Of a stretch of DNA of 64,000 bases, positions 1 through 8,449 are shown one piece after another. The notes beneath the pieces are model-generated. The model had not been told where the DNA came from. It searched no databases and worked only from the letters and a program-made list of their open reading frames with translations. Where the stretch lies: positions 148,008-212,007 of the forward strand of contig NZ_LYCS01000006.1 of NCBI RefSeq assembly GCF_001659985.1, given 5' to 3'. The translations under genes were made by a program, and so were the position numbers. The stretch's first letter is position 1. Each line of letters begins with the position of its first letter. The DNA is from Oceanobacillus sp. Castelsardo. GTDB lineage: Bacteria > Bacillota > Bacilli > Bacillales > Amphibacillaceae.

Positions 1-851
1 TTTGTTAGTTTAGCATCTTGTTCATAAGCTGCCTGAAGCATTTTTGTTACTTTACCAGGTTTTCCGTCAGTAATAATTGTATGGTCTACTTGGATGATTG
101 GTAACACTTCGGAAGTACTACTTGATAAAAATAATTCATCAGCTTTTGCAATATCTTCAACAGAGAAGGCATCTTCAATGAATTCAATATTTAGATCTGT
201 AGCAAATCTCTCAACAGCCATTCTAACACAACCATGTAGGATGTTATTTGTAGCTGGGTGAGTGAATATTTTTCCATTCTTCACTAAATATACGTTAGAA
301 CTACTACACTCCGTTACCGTCCCATCTTTATGTAGAATTGCTTCATAACAATCATTCTCACTAGCTTCCTGTTTAGCGAGAACATTAGGTAAAAGATTCA
401 AACTTTTAATATAGCAATTTTCCCATCGTGCATCACGCCTTGTAATAGCTTTTACTCCATTGTTTAAATTGTTTAAGTTCCGGGGTAATTCTTGAATGTA
501 CCCATAAATATTTGGTAGAACCCCTTTAGGAAAAATATGATCCCTTGGAGCTGAACCGCGGGTTGCTTGGAGGTATAACTTACCATCCTTGTTCATCTTA
601 TTTCTAGTCATTAATTCCAGTAATAAATCTTTTAATTCTTCTTTTGAATAAGGTAGTGTAAGTTTGATTGCTTCCGCAGAACGGTATAAACGATCTATGT
701 GTTCTTCAAATAAATAATACTCACCCTGATAAATGCGGATTACCTCATAAACTCCATCACCGAACTGTAAACCTCTTTCTTCAAATGGATACTTTAAATG
801 ATCGCGATGCATGAATTTAGATTGAGTCAAAATAATAGGATATACACCCAT
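1..851 (-). CDS. dat: D-amino-acid (D-alanine) aminotransferase, 3' end cut by window
   Basis: PLP-dependent fold-type IV transaminase that interconverts D-alanine and 2-oxoglutarate with pyruvate and D-glutamate, feeding D-amino acids to peptidoglycan synthesis. Reading leftward from ATG at 851 gives an open frame to the window edge (283 codons, no stop), close to the usual family length of about 280, so only a few residues are missing. The PLP lysine lies in CYIKSLNLLPNV (about Lys149) and the cofactor-contacting Glu in TVTECSSSNVY (about Glu181), the spacing known for Bacillus Dat. A purine-rich site (GGGGAGGGGAAG) precedes the ATG. The related branched-chain aminotransferase is less likely because the IKSLNLL context is Dat-like. 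Confidence 0.9.
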   Translation of the reverse strand, partial: MGVYPIILTQSKFMHRDHLKYPFEERGLQFGDGVYEVIRIYQGEYYLFEEHIDRLYRSAEAIKLTLPYSKEELKDLLLELMTRNKMNKDGKLYLQATRGSAPRDHIFPKGVLPNIYGYIQELPRNLNNLNNGVKAITRRDARWENCYIKSLNLLPNVLAKQEASENDCYEAILHKDGTVTECSSSNVYLVKNGKIFTHPATNNILHGCVRMAVERFATDLNIEFIEDAFSVEDIAKADELFLSSSTSEVLPIIQVDHTIITDGKPGKVTKMLQAAYEQDAKLT

Positions 852-1005
852 TTTTCTACTTCCCCTCCCCTAAGTAAGTCTAGTTTATCACTTCTTATAT
901 AGTAGGTCGACAACAAATCTTGTCGTGTATTCATGTGTTTTTATCTAAAATTGTAGTAGAAAGATAGGTGTTTATAATATAATTGTAAAAAAATGTAGAA
1001 TTTCC

Positions 1006-1034
1006 TTGAATTCAATATACTAGATTGTTATAAT
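1006..1034 (+). promoter_or_regulatory. SigA-type promoter for tRNA-Gly
   Basis: TTGAAT at 1006-1011 and TATAAT at 1029-1034 are separated by exactly 17 bp. The mature tRNA starts about 40 nt after the predicted start site. The divergent dat gene lies upstream. Confidence 0.65.
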
Positions 1035-1079
1035 ATATTTTGTTAGCACAACAAACAAAAAATTAAATAATTTTCCTAT

Positions 1080-1153
1080 GCGGGTGTAGTTAAATGGTAT
1101 AACCTCAGCCTTCCAAGCTGATGTCGTGGGTTCGATTCCCATCACCCGCTCCA
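1080..1153 (+). tRNA. tRNA-Gly (anticodon TCC)
   Basis: A full cloverleaf: acceptor GCGGGTG (1080-1086) pairs with CACCCGC (1143-1149), discriminator T, encoded CCA at 1151-1153. The anticodon loop CTTCCAA reads GGA/GGG. The T arm contains GGGTTCGATTCCC. It stands alone rather than in a tRNA cluster. Confidence 0.96.
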
Positions 1154-1166
1154 TACATAAGGTTGT

Positions 1167-1214
1167 AACGCAGTGTTTCGTAGTAAAAATGGCTACGAAG
1201 TATTGCGTTTTTTA
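1167..1214 (+). terminator. Intrinsic terminator after tRNA-Gly
   Basis: Long stem: AACGCAGTGTTTCGTAG pairs (two mismatched steps) with CTACGAAGTATTGCGTT, followed by a T-run at 1208-1213. Confidence 0.8.
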
Positions 1215-1216
1215 CT

Positions 1217-1344
1217 TTTTATCTACGCGGCGGCACTTATCTCCCGCCTCTACAGGCGGGAGATAAGTGCCGCCAAGCTTCGAAATAAGAGCGACTAAGT
1301 ATCAGGTGGAGTTAAAACTCCACCTAAACTAAGTCTTCTTTGTG
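1217..1344 (+). repeat. Dispersed repeat family B, full copy (B1)
   Basis: Starts TTTATCTACGCGGCG and ends ACTAAGTCTTCTTTGTG. It holds a perfect 20-bp inverted repeat (1229-1248 with 1255-1274, 6-nt loop TCTACA) and a second hairpin built on AGGTGGAGTT/AACTCCACCT. Related copies are at about 27693-27797 (sharing AAGCTT-GAATAAG-GACTAAG) and, with the first part deleted, at 28077-28118. The rest of the 1154-1517 gap holds only the queG upstream region. Confidence 0.7.
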
Positions 1345-1517
1345 ACCACCTTTTCCAATTTTTTAACACGTGAAAAATGGTATCAGCTATATAAAAAAAT
1401 AAACTTCATTGATAATCCCGCTTATAGACATAACTTGAAAACAGCATTTTTTCCGTAGTATTCTAAAACTATATAAAATAAAAAATATACATAGAAGGTA
1501 GAAAGGAGGTTCTATGG

Positions 1518-2660
1518 ATGCGCACCGAAGAACTACAACAAGAATTAAGAGAATATGCGCTCGGAATAGGTATAGATAAAATTGGTTTTGCTACAGCGGA
1601 TGTTTTTACTGAATTAAAGGAACGTTTAAGACGTCAACAAGAATTAAATTATCAATCTGGTTTTGAAAAAGGGTCTATAGAAGAACGTACAGAACCAGTA
1701 CGATTACTTCCAGAAGCACAATCCATTATTTCTATTGCTTTAGCTTATCCGTCTCGAATGAAAAATGCACCGAGAAGTACGAAGGAAGAAAGACGTGGCC
1801 TTTTTGCTAGAGCTTCGTGGGGGATTGATTATCACGAAGTATTACGTGAACGATTAAACAAACTAGCTGATTTTATTCATGAAAAAGTACCCGAAGCTGT
1901 AACGAAGATAATGGTAGATACTGGAGAGTTGTCAGATCGTGCGGTTGCGGAACGTGCTGGTATCGGTTTTAGTGGTAAAAATACATCCATCATTACTCCT
2001 GAATTTGGTTCGTTTGTGTATTTAGGAGAAATGATAACAAACATTCCTTTTATTCCAGATAGTCCGGTAGAAGATAGTTGTGGGGATTGTAGGAAATGCT
2101 TGGATGCTTGTCCAACTGGTGCATTGGTTGGAGAAGGTGGACAACTTAATGCGAATCGTTGTATCGCGTTTTTAACTCAGACAAAGGATTATTTAGAGGA
2201 TGAATTTCGTATAAAACTAGGAAATCGCATATATGGCTGTGATACGTGTCAACAAGTATGTCCAAAAAATAAAGGTGTTGATTTTCACATCCATTCAGAG
2301 TTCGAACCCGATCCTGAAATATCCAAACCAAAATTAATCCCTATGCTACGAATTTCGAATCGCGAATTCAAAGAAAAATTTGGTTCCATTTCAGGTTCAT
2401 GGCGTGGGAAGAAACCACTTCAACGAAATGCATTAATTGCTTTAGCTCATTATAAAGACAAAACTGCTGTAACAGAGATAATTGAAGTAATGAAAAATGA
2501 TCCAAGACCAGTTATTCGAGGAACAGCTGCATGGTCATTAGGTAAAATTGGAACAGAAGAGGCATATTTAGCTATCAAAGAAGCAATGCAAATAGAGAAA
2601 GATGATCGAGTAATATACGAAATGGAAAAGGGCTTGGAATTTGAGAAAACGACTCGTTAA
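1518..2660 (+). CDS. queG: Epoxyqueuosine reductase QueG
   Basis: Catalyses the last step of queuosine synthesis, cobalamin-dependent reduction of epoxyqueuosine to queuosine at tRNA position 34. The 380-residue protein has the N-terminal DUF1730/cobalamin region, a dicluster 4Fe-4S ferredoxin domain with CGDCRKCLDACP (about 188-199) and CDTCQQVCPKN (about 241-251), and a C-terminal HEAT-like stretch (about 300-370). AGGAGG at 1504-1509 is 8 nt before ATG 1518, which decides that start over the out-of-frame ATG at 1514. It heads a block in the same order as B. subtilis yhbA-yhbB-cspR, with ogt inserted. Confidence 0.95.
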   Translation: MRTEELQQELREYALGIGIDKIGFATADVFTELKERLRRQQELNYQSGFEKGSIEERTEPVRLLPEAQSIISIALAYPSRMKNAPRSTKEERRGLFARASWGIDYHEVLRERLNKLADFIHEKVPEAVTKIMVDTGELSDRAVAERAGIGFSGKNTSIITPEFGSFVYLGEMITNIPFIPDSPVEDSCGDCRKCLDACPTGALVGEGGQLNANRCIAFLTQTKDYLEDEFRIKLGNRIYGCDTCQQVCPKNKGVDFHIHSEFEPDPEISKPKLIPMLRISNREFKEKFGSISGSWRGKKPLQRNALIALAHYKDKTAVTEIIEVMKNDPRPVIRGTAAWSLGKIGTEEAYLAIKEAMQIEKDDRVIYEMEKGLEFEKTTR

Positions 2661-2698
2661 GCAGGTGGGAAAGTATAATCGGAAGGAAGGTGTGTGCG

Positions 2699-3214
2699 AT
2701 GAAGTTTTATTTTGATGAAATAGAGTCTCCTATTGGTCCGATGACTCTACTTAGTCACGACGATAAACTTATTCGGACGGATTATGGTTCTATGAATGAA
2801 TTATCCGAACACTATCATAAGTGGATGACACGTTATTTGCCGGCGCGGACAGAATTAATTCATAAACCAAATGCTTTCTTGCAAGTTAAATCAGAGTTAA
2901 AGAATTATTTTGATAAAAATCAACCAAGTTTTTCAGTTGATTTAGAGTTTCATGGTACACCTTTTCAAAAAGCAGTCTGGCAATCATTATATGACATTAT
3001 TCCTTTTGGTGAAACGAGGTCATATAAAGATATAGCGATAGCGATTGGAAATCCTAGGGCAGTTCGAGCGGTAGGCGGAGCTGTTAATAAGAATCCTTTT
3101 TCTATCATTGTCCCGTGCCACCGAGTTATTGGAACAAACGGAAAAATGGTTGGCTATAACGGAGGATTATATAGGAAAGAATTTTTATTAAAACATGAAA
3201 ACATGGTAAGGTAG
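2699..3214 (+). CDS. ogt: Methylated-DNA--protein-cysteine S-methyltransferase
   Basis: Suicide DNA repair protein that transfers the alkyl group from O6-alkylguanine to its own cysteine. The active site is IVPCHRVIG, Cys at about residue 139 of 172; the helix-turn-helix segment PFGETRSYKDIA and the RAVRAVGGA finger precede it, as in the family. ATG 2699 is preferred to the in-frame GTG at 2690 because GGAAGGAAGG (2681-2690) is then 8 nt away. Only 38 nt separate it from queG, so co-transcription is likely. No Ada-type N-terminal domain is present. Confidence 0.93.
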   Translation: MKFYFDEIESPIGPMTLLSHDDKLIRTDYGSMNELSEHYHKWMTRYLPARTELIHKPNAFLQVKSELKNYFDKNQPSFSVDLEFHGTPFQKAVWQSLYDIIPFGETRSYKDIAIAIGNPRAVRAVGGAVNKNPFSIIVPCHRVIGTNGKMVGYNGGLYRKEFLLKHENMVR

Positions 3215-3226
3215 GTCTTTAATTTT

Positions 3227-3372
3227 ATCACGTCTTAACTGGCTGTAAGATCCCCAATTCAAGAAATCGAGTTAAACCAAAGAAATCAAAGTGGGGACAA
3301 CAGCCAGTAGCGCCCTGATAAGTTAAACTACTTTCAGTGGGAAAAAAACTCCACTGAATGAGTTTCACTTTA
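3227..3372 (+). repeat. Dispersed hairpin element family A, copy A1
   Basis: Begins ATCACGTCTTAACTGG and ends near TTTCACTTTATAC. Outer stem CTGGCTG/CAGCCAG, inner stem CCCC/GGGG, then a separate hairpin CAGTGGG/CCACTG. Copies A2 (49491-49645) and A3 (60121-60331) share the ends and the architecture. Confidence 0.75.
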
Positions 3373-3421
3373 TACTTAAACCAAGCTATCCCTCCATATA
3401 CTAAAAAGTGGAGGGGATTTT

Positions 3422-4267
3422 ATGGAAAAGGTTAAACATTGGTGGTTAGACTTTTTTCAAAACGAGCGAAATAATGACGATTGGTGGGCACGAAAAAAAG
3501 CTCTATGGGAAAAAAGAAATGCTAAAATTGTCCAGACGAAGGGGAACGGAAAGGTATTTCGAAAACTGAAATATGATAGGGAAACTCTTTACCAGTACTT
3601 ATTTCATGTTTCTTTCTTAATAAAACAGGGAAAGAATTTTCATCTAGAAGAACTAGTCGTTCCGTATCAATATAGACTAATAGATAATGAAATAGTAGAT
3701 CATGAACAGATTGTTACCAATGTCGCTTCAGACGACATACCAACCCTGAATGTAGATAAAATAAATGAGCGAAATGGTGAGCGATTTTCTTATGACAGAC
3801 ATTCTGCAGTACAGTATGCAGAACGATGGTGGAATAATTATAATCCTGAGTATCGAGTGTTTGATGTAGATTGTACCAATTTTATTTCTCAGTGTCTTAG
3901 AGCCGGTGGAGCGCCAATGCGAGGGGCACCAGTTCGTGATAGAGGATGGTGGTACACTGGGGATAACTGGAGTTTTAGTTGGGCGGTTGCCCATTCATTA
4001 CGATGGTATTTAAGTGGTTCAACAGAAGGTTTGAAAGGAAGAGAAGTTGAAAAACCGGAAGACCTTTTGCCAGGGGATATAATTTGCTATGATTTTCAGG
4101 GAAATGGCAGATGGGATCATAATACAATTGTTGTAAGTAAAGATGCCTATGGAATGCCTTTAGTAAATGCCCATACGGACAATAGCAGACATCGATATTG
4201 GTCTTATGAAGATTCAACCGCATATACGCCGAATATACAATATAAATTTTTCCGTATAGGGGAATAA
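3422..4267 (+). CDS. yhbB: Amidase-domain (Amidase_6) protein, YhbB-like
   Basis: 281 residues. The C-terminal half (about 118-281) has the CHAP/NlpC-like pattern of Amidase_6: SAVQYAERWWNNYN, then DCTNFISQCLRAGG with the presumed nucleophile Cys at about 151, and WDHNTIVV with the His at about 231. The N-terminal 115 residues are charged and Trp-rich with no signal peptide, so a cytoplasmic or forespore location is more likely than secretion. The substrate is unknown; a peptidoglycan-like amide is inference. Position between queG and trmL matches B. subtilis yhbB. GGAGGGGATTTT precedes the ATG. Confidence 0.82.
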   Translation: MEKVKHWWLDFFQNERNNDDWWARKKALWEKRNAKIVQTKGNGKVFRKLKYDRETLYQYLFHVSFLIKQGKNFHLEELVVPYQYRLIDNEIVDHEQIVTNVASDDIPTLNVDKINERNGERFSYDRHSAVQYAERWWNNYNPEYRVFDVDCTNFISQCLRAGGAPMRGAPVRDRGWWYTGDNWSFSWAVAHSLRWYLSGSTEGLKGREVEKPEDLLPGDIICYDFQGNGRWDHNTIVVSKDAYGMPLVNAHTDNSRHRYWSYEDSTAYTPNIQYKFFRIGE

Positions 4268-4297
4268 AACGTGCTATAATAAATTTCGTGTTTAAAG

Positions 4298-4438
4298 AGG
4301 TTGTTCAAAAAGGAGGGTGAAAAGGACCGAGCAGTTCGAGGCGGCGTAGCTTTGAGCAGCGGAACGTATGCAGTTAATACGTGAGCAGCGGAATAGCAAG
4401 CCAACGAAGAAATGCGAAGTGTCACTTTCACCGGAATT
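4298..4438 (+). repeat. Dispersed repeat family E, truncated copy upstream of trmL
   Basis: Starts GAGGTTGTTCAAAAAGG and ends AAGTGTCACTTTCACCGG. The opposite terminus of the same family (GTGTCATTTTCACCGGAC, then TTTTTGAACAACCTC) is at 42223-42257, which shows that the element has inverted ends. The copy here lacks the last 15 bp and abuts the trmL ribosome binding site. Confidence 0.6.
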
Positions 4439-4454
4439 GATAGGAGAATGAAAA

Positions 4455-4928
4455 GTGAGTTTACATGTTGTACTATACCAACCAGAAATTCCAGCTAATA
4501 CGGGTAACATTGGAAGAACATGCTTAGCAACGGATACTACCCTACATTTAATTCGTCCTCTTGGATTTTCAACGGATGATAAAATGGTTCGTCGTGCGGG
4601 TCTTGATTACTGGCAAAATGTAGATATCCATGAACATGATTCACTTGATGAGTTATATGATAAATATCCTGAAGGTGAATTTTATTATATTGAAAATTTT
4701 GGAACTAAACATTACACAGATTATGATTTTAGTGACCAAAATAAGGATATATTTTTCGTTTTTGGCAGAGAAACAAACGGAATACCAAAGGAATTGCTTG
4801 TTGGTAAAGAGGATCGATGCTTAAGAATTCATATGAATGACAAAGTACGTTCCTTGAATTTATCCAATACAGCGGCGATTATTGTTTACGAGGCACTAAG
4901 ACAACAGAACTTTCCTAATCTGACATAA
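4455..4928 (+). CDS. trmL: tRNA (cytidine/uridine-2'-O)-methyltransferase TrmL
   Basis: SPOUT-class methyltransferase that methylates the ribose of nucleotide 34 in tRNA-Leu isoacceptors. 157 residues, the normal single-domain length. Family motifs: YQPEIPANTGNIGRTC at the N terminus, FFVFGRETNGIP (SAM-binding knot) at about 96-107 and MNDKVRSLNLSNTAAI at about 127-142. The start is GTG 4455; GATAGGAG ends 8 nt before it. In B. subtilis the gene is cspR and follows yhbB. Its 5' region is occupied by a family E repeat, so leader sequence may come from that element. Confidence 0.94.
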   Translation: MSLHVVLYQPEIPANTGNIGRTCLATDTTLHLIRPLGFSTDDKMVRRAGLDYWQNVDIHEHDSLDELYDKYPEGEFYYIENFGTKHYTDYDFSDQNKDIFFVFGRETNGIPKELLVGKEDRCLRIHMNDKVRSLNLSNTAAIIVYEALRQQNFPNLT

Positions 4929-4929
4929 G

Positions 4930-5131
4930 AAAAGCGGAAGCGCCCGTTTAGCGACGTACGGACTGGACTGAGCCGTAGGAGATAAAGGAAACACGACGAA
5001 CGTGGTGAGTCGATGTTGACTTTCACCGCAAGGGTATAAGTGCGACTAAGCCTCTGCAAGCAATCGGCAAGTCTTCTTTATCGTACGAAGGTGAAGGAAG
5101 TCTCGCTAGTCGTTGGGCGCTGGAGCTAGAC
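4930..5131 (-). repeat. Dispersed repeat family C, copy C1 (short form)
   Basis: Full short-form copy, read on the minus strand from AGCTCCAGCGCCCAACGACTAG to GTCGCTAAACGGGCGCTTCC. The ends form a terminal stem (GCGCCC/GGGCGC plus CGAC/GTCG). A fragment of the same element follows at 5138-5156. Other copies: 21765-22126, 37595-37800, 46041-46191 and 63802-64000. Confidence 0.8.
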
Positions 5132-5157
5132 ATAAGAAAAGCGCTGGGGTTAGCCAT

Positions 5158-5193
5158 AAAAAAACCGTCATGTTTTCATACATGGCGGTTTTA
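5158..5193 (-). terminator. Intrinsic terminator of the 33-residue peptide gene
   Basis: On the minus strand AAAACCGCCATGT and ACATGACGGTTTT form a stem (one wobble/mismatch step) followed by a run of T, starting 3 nt after the peptide gene's stop. It marks the 5197-5298 gene as a separate transcription unit. Confidence 0.75.
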
Positions 5194-5196
5194 GTA

Positions 5197-5298
5197 TTAT
5201 TGATTATCTTTTGGAACTCCTGGTTTTGCTTCATAACCTGATTGGAAGATAGAAACTAGAAATGTAACAGTTACTCCTAAAATTAAAGCTAATTTCAT
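5197..5298 (-). CDS. Small membrane/secreted peptide, 33 residues, unknown function
   Basis: ATG at 5298 follows AAGGAGGAAATACAT, a strong ribosome binding site. The product begins MKLALILGVTVTFLVS (hydrophobic, signal-peptide or single-span like) and ends with the hydrophilic tail YEAKPGVPKDNQ. It has its own terminator directly downstream and an AT-rich promoter region with a 7-bp inverted repeat (ATACTAT at 5330-5336, ATAGTAT at 5343-5349). I do not recognise the family. The form (short hydrophobic lead, polar C-terminal tail) fits an exported signalling peptide precursor or a small membrane regulator; both are inference. Confidence 0.7.
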   Translation of the reverse strand: MKLALILGVTVTFLVSIFQSGYEAKPGVPKDNQ

Positions 5299-5475
5299 AT
5301 GTATTTCCTCCTTATTTAAGAAAATAGAGATACTATTATAATATAGTATAAATCAAAACGGTTTCAATGTTAACTAAAATTCAACACAAAATGTAAAGAG
5401 AATATTCAGTTATTTTTCGTAAAATATATAATTATTACGACAATTCATTTTCTTTACAAATATCGAGTAGATTTA

Positions 5476-5504
5476 TTGTCTCCACCAATAAAATAAGGTA
5501 TATT
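5476..5504 (+). promoter_or_regulatory. Putative odhA promoter overlapped by an inverted repeat
   Basis: TTGTCT (5476-5481), 17-bp spacer, TATATT (5499-5504). ACCAATAA (5484-5491) and TTATTGGT (5503-5510) are inverted around the -10 box and could be an operator. The rest of 5299-5475 is AT-rich with nothing further recognised. Confidence 0.5.
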
Positions 5505-5563
5505 ATTGGTGAAGGGCAGTATCTATCAATTATTAACCGTTTACATAAACGGAGAAAGTATTT

Positions 5564-8449
5564 ATGGGGGTATTCATCGTGGTAGTAGGATTGGAAAAAT
5601 CTGCTAAAAGATTTTGGGAACAATTTTATGGCCCAAATATTGGGTATGTACAGCAACAATATGAATTATTTAAAAATGATCCTGAAGCTGTTGAGCCATC
5701 AATGAAAGAAATATTTGAAAAATACGGTTCACCTGAGAAGCTAAACCAGCAAAATATGGAAGAATCTTCGAACATAGCGACTCTTCATGCGCCTTCGAAT
5801 TTTGATGTAAAAAAGCTTACCTCAGCATTGAAACTTGTTGAGGCTATTCGTCGTTATGGTCATTTAGAAGCTGATATATACCCTGTATATCAACATAAAG
5901 ACCCAATGTCTCATGAGATTGATCCAGAAACATATGGTATTACAGAAGAAGATTTAAGAACTATGCCAGCTAATTGGCTATGGGAACAATCCCCGGCTGG
6001 AGTTGAAAATGGTCTAGATGTATATAATACATTGAAAAAATATTATACTGGAACCATTACATTTGAGTATGATCATGTAAACAATGATGATGAAAGAAAA
6101 TGGTTATTTGATTTAATTGAATCTGGTAATGCTAGATTAGAATTATCAAAGGATGAGAGAATTAAATTACTCGAGCGCTTAGCTCATGTAGAAGGTTTCG
6201 AATTATTTTTACAAAAAACATTTGTAGGACAGAAACGATTCTCCATCCAAGGTCTAGAAATGATGGTACCAATGTTAGATGAATTAGTTAATTTTGGTAA
6301 TCAAGATAAAGTTGAAGATATAATGATGGGTATGGCACACCGTGGGCGTCTATCTGTACTTGCACATGTGCTTGGAAAACCAATCGATAAGATTTTTTCT
6401 GAGTTCCATCATTCATCAGATAAAGAATTAATACCTTCTGAAAGTTCTAGGAAAATTAATTACGGGTGGACTGGTGATGTTAAGTATCACTTTGGTGCAC
6501 AAAGAGTAGTTAAAAATGGAAATCACACAACAAGAGTAACTTTAGCTCACAATCCATCACACTTGGAGTTTGTCAATCCAATTGTGGAAGGCTTTGCTCG
6601 AGCTGCACAAGATGATAGAAGTGAAACAGGCTATCCGAAACGTGATGTCGATAAAGCATTCAGTGTACTTATTCATGGAGATGCCGCATTTATCGGAGAA
6701 GGTGTTGTAGCAGAGACGCTTAACCTAAGTGGATTGCCTGGATATCATACTGGTGGTACCGTTCATATTATTGCTAATAACCTTTTAGGATATACGACAG
6801 ATCGAGAAGATGGCCGTTCTACTAGGTATGCAAGTGATATGGCTAAAGGTTTTGAGATTCCAATTATTCGTGTAAATGCAGATGATCCTATTTCTTGTAT
6901 GTCTGCAATTAAAATTGCCTATGAATACCGTAAAAAATTTAAAAAAGATTTTTTAATAGATTTAGTTGGCTACCGTCGTTTTGGTCATAATGAAATGGAT
7001 GAACCGAGAACGACACAACCACTACTTTATAAAGAAATAGATAATCGTCCTTCCGTAACTTACGTATATGCCGCTTCACTCGAGAAAAATGGATATATCG
7101 ATGAAGGAGACATAAAGCAAATTACGGAAAGAGTAGAGCAAGAATTCCGCGATATTTATAATGGTATGATTGAAAATGACTCGGTAGATTCAGAGCCGAC
7201 TCCAATGCCAAGTGTTTTAAGGAATGGCTTAAATAAATTTGAAACTGGCGTTGAACTAGAATCGTTAAGAAAACTAAATAAAGATCTGTTAAAACGTCCT
7301 GAAGGTTTCAAAGGATTTAAGAAAACAGAAAGAATATTGAAACGTCGTGAAGACGCGCTTAAAGAGGGGAATAAAGCGGATTGGGGAACTGGTGAAGCAT
7401 TAGCATATGCTTCCATACTAAAAGATGGAATTCCAATTCGCCTCACTGGCCAGGATACCGAACGTGGTACCTTCGCCCATCGTCATATGGTACTTAATGA
7501 TGTGGAAACGGGTGAAAAGTATTGTCCGTTACATGGAATCGAGGATTCTAAAGCTACTTTCGAAATTAGAAATAGTCCACTTTCCGAAGTAGCTGTACTA
7601 GGATTCGAATATGGCTATAGTATTTATTCACCAGAGACATTAGTTATTTGGGAAGCTCAATTTGGCGATTTTGCCAATGTGGCGCAAGTAATGTTTGATC
7701 AATTTATTTCTTCCGCACGTGCTAAATGGGGAGATAAATCGAACTTAGTAATGTTACTTCCGCATGGATTTGAAGGTCAGGGGCCTGAACACTCTAGTGC
7801 TCGTCTAGAAAGATTTTTACAAATGGCCGCAGAAAATAACTGGATTATTGCTTATCCTACATCATCTGCACAATTCTTCCACTTGATGCGCCGACAAGCT
7901 AAATTAGGTGGAGAAGATGTTGCAAGACCATTAATTGTTATGACACCTAAGAGTAGTATGATTCGTAATCCAAGAATGGCATCTGAGGCAGGAGAATTTA
8001 CAGATGTTAAATTTAAATCATTAAGAAACCAGCCAAACGTTGCAGTAAGTAAAGATGCAAAACGTTTATTAATTGGTACTGGTAAGATTATGGTAGACAT
8101 TGAAGAAACAATGGATGAATCACGTGAAAACTATGATTGGTTACGTATTGTTCGATTGGAACAGATTTACCCATTCCCTCTGAAAGAATTAGAAGAGATG
8201 ATGAATGAACTTCCAAATCTAGAAGAAGTTGTTTGGGTTCAAGAAGAACCGAGAAACATGGGAGCATGGGACTTTGTGGATGATTATATACGCCCATTAT
8301 TAAAAGATGGACAAAAAATACGTTATATTGGTCGTCCAGATCGTTCAGCACCAGCTGTAGGATTACCAAACGTGCATAAATTTGAACAAAATCAAATAAT
8401 ACAACAAGCAATTAACCCTGAAGGAGGAAAATCCAGTGCAAGAAATTAA
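5564..8449 (+). CDS. odhA: 2-oxoglutarate dehydrogenase E1 component
   Basis: Thiamine-diphosphate decarboxylase of the TCA-cycle 2-oxoglutarate dehydrogenase complex, which transfers the succinyl group to the E2 lipoyl arm. 961 residues, the full family length. Visible motifs: [14 protein letters not shown] at the N terminus, [15 protein letters not shown] (about 254-268), the ThDP/Mg region [15 protein letters not shown] (about 373-387) and [13 protein letters not shown] (about 470-482). GGAGAAAG precedes ATG 5564; an internal in-frame GTG at 5579 is possible. It overlaps odhB by 14 nt (translational coupling). No E3 gene is present here, consistent with E3 shared with pyruvate dehydrogenase. 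Confidence 0.97.
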   Translation: MGVFIVVVGLEKSAKRFWEQFYGPNIGYVQQQYELFKNDPEAVEPSMKEIFEKYGSPEKLNQQNMEESSNIATLHAPSNFDVKKLTSALKLVEAIRRYGHLEADIYPVYQHKDPMSHEIDPETYGITEEDLRTMPANWLWEQSPAGVENGLDVYNTLKKYYTGTITFEYDHVNNDDERKWLFDLIESGNARLELSKDERIKLLERLAHVEGFELFLQKTFVGQKRFSIQGLEMMVPMLDELVNFGNQDKVEDIMMGMAHRGRLSVLAHVLGKPIDKIFSEFHHSSDKELIPSESSRKINYGWTGDVKYHFGAQRVVKNGNHTTRVTLAHNPSHLEFVNPIVEGFARAAQDDRSETGYPKRDVDKAFSVLIHGDAAFIGEGVVAETLNLSGLPGYHTGGTVHIIANNLLGYTTDREDGRSTRYASDMAKGFEIPIIRVNADDPISCMSAIKIAYEYRKKFKKDFLIDLVGYRRFGHNEMDEPRTTQPLLYKEIDNRPSVTYVYAASLEKNGYIDEGDIKQITERVEQEFRDIYNGMIENDSVDSEPTPMPSVLRNGLNKFETGVELESLRKLNKDLLKRPEGFKGFKKTERILKRREDALKEGNKADWGTGEALAYASILKDGIPIRLTGQDTERGTFAHRHMVLNDVETGEKYCPLHGIEDSKATFEIRNSPLSEVAVLGFEYGYSIYSPETLVIWEAQFGDFANVAQVMFDQFISSARAKWGDKSNLVMLLPHGFEGQGPEHSSARLERFLQMAAENNWIIAYPTSSAQFFHLMRRQAKLGGEDVARPLIVMTPKSSMIRNPRMASEAGEFTDVKFKSLRNQPNVAVSKDAKRLLIGTGKIMVDIEETMDESRENYDWLRIVRLEQIYPFPLKELEEMMNELPNLEEVVWVQEEPRNMGAWDFVDDYIRPLLKDGQKIRYIGRPDRSAPAVGLPNVHKFEQNQIIQQAINPEGGKSSARN

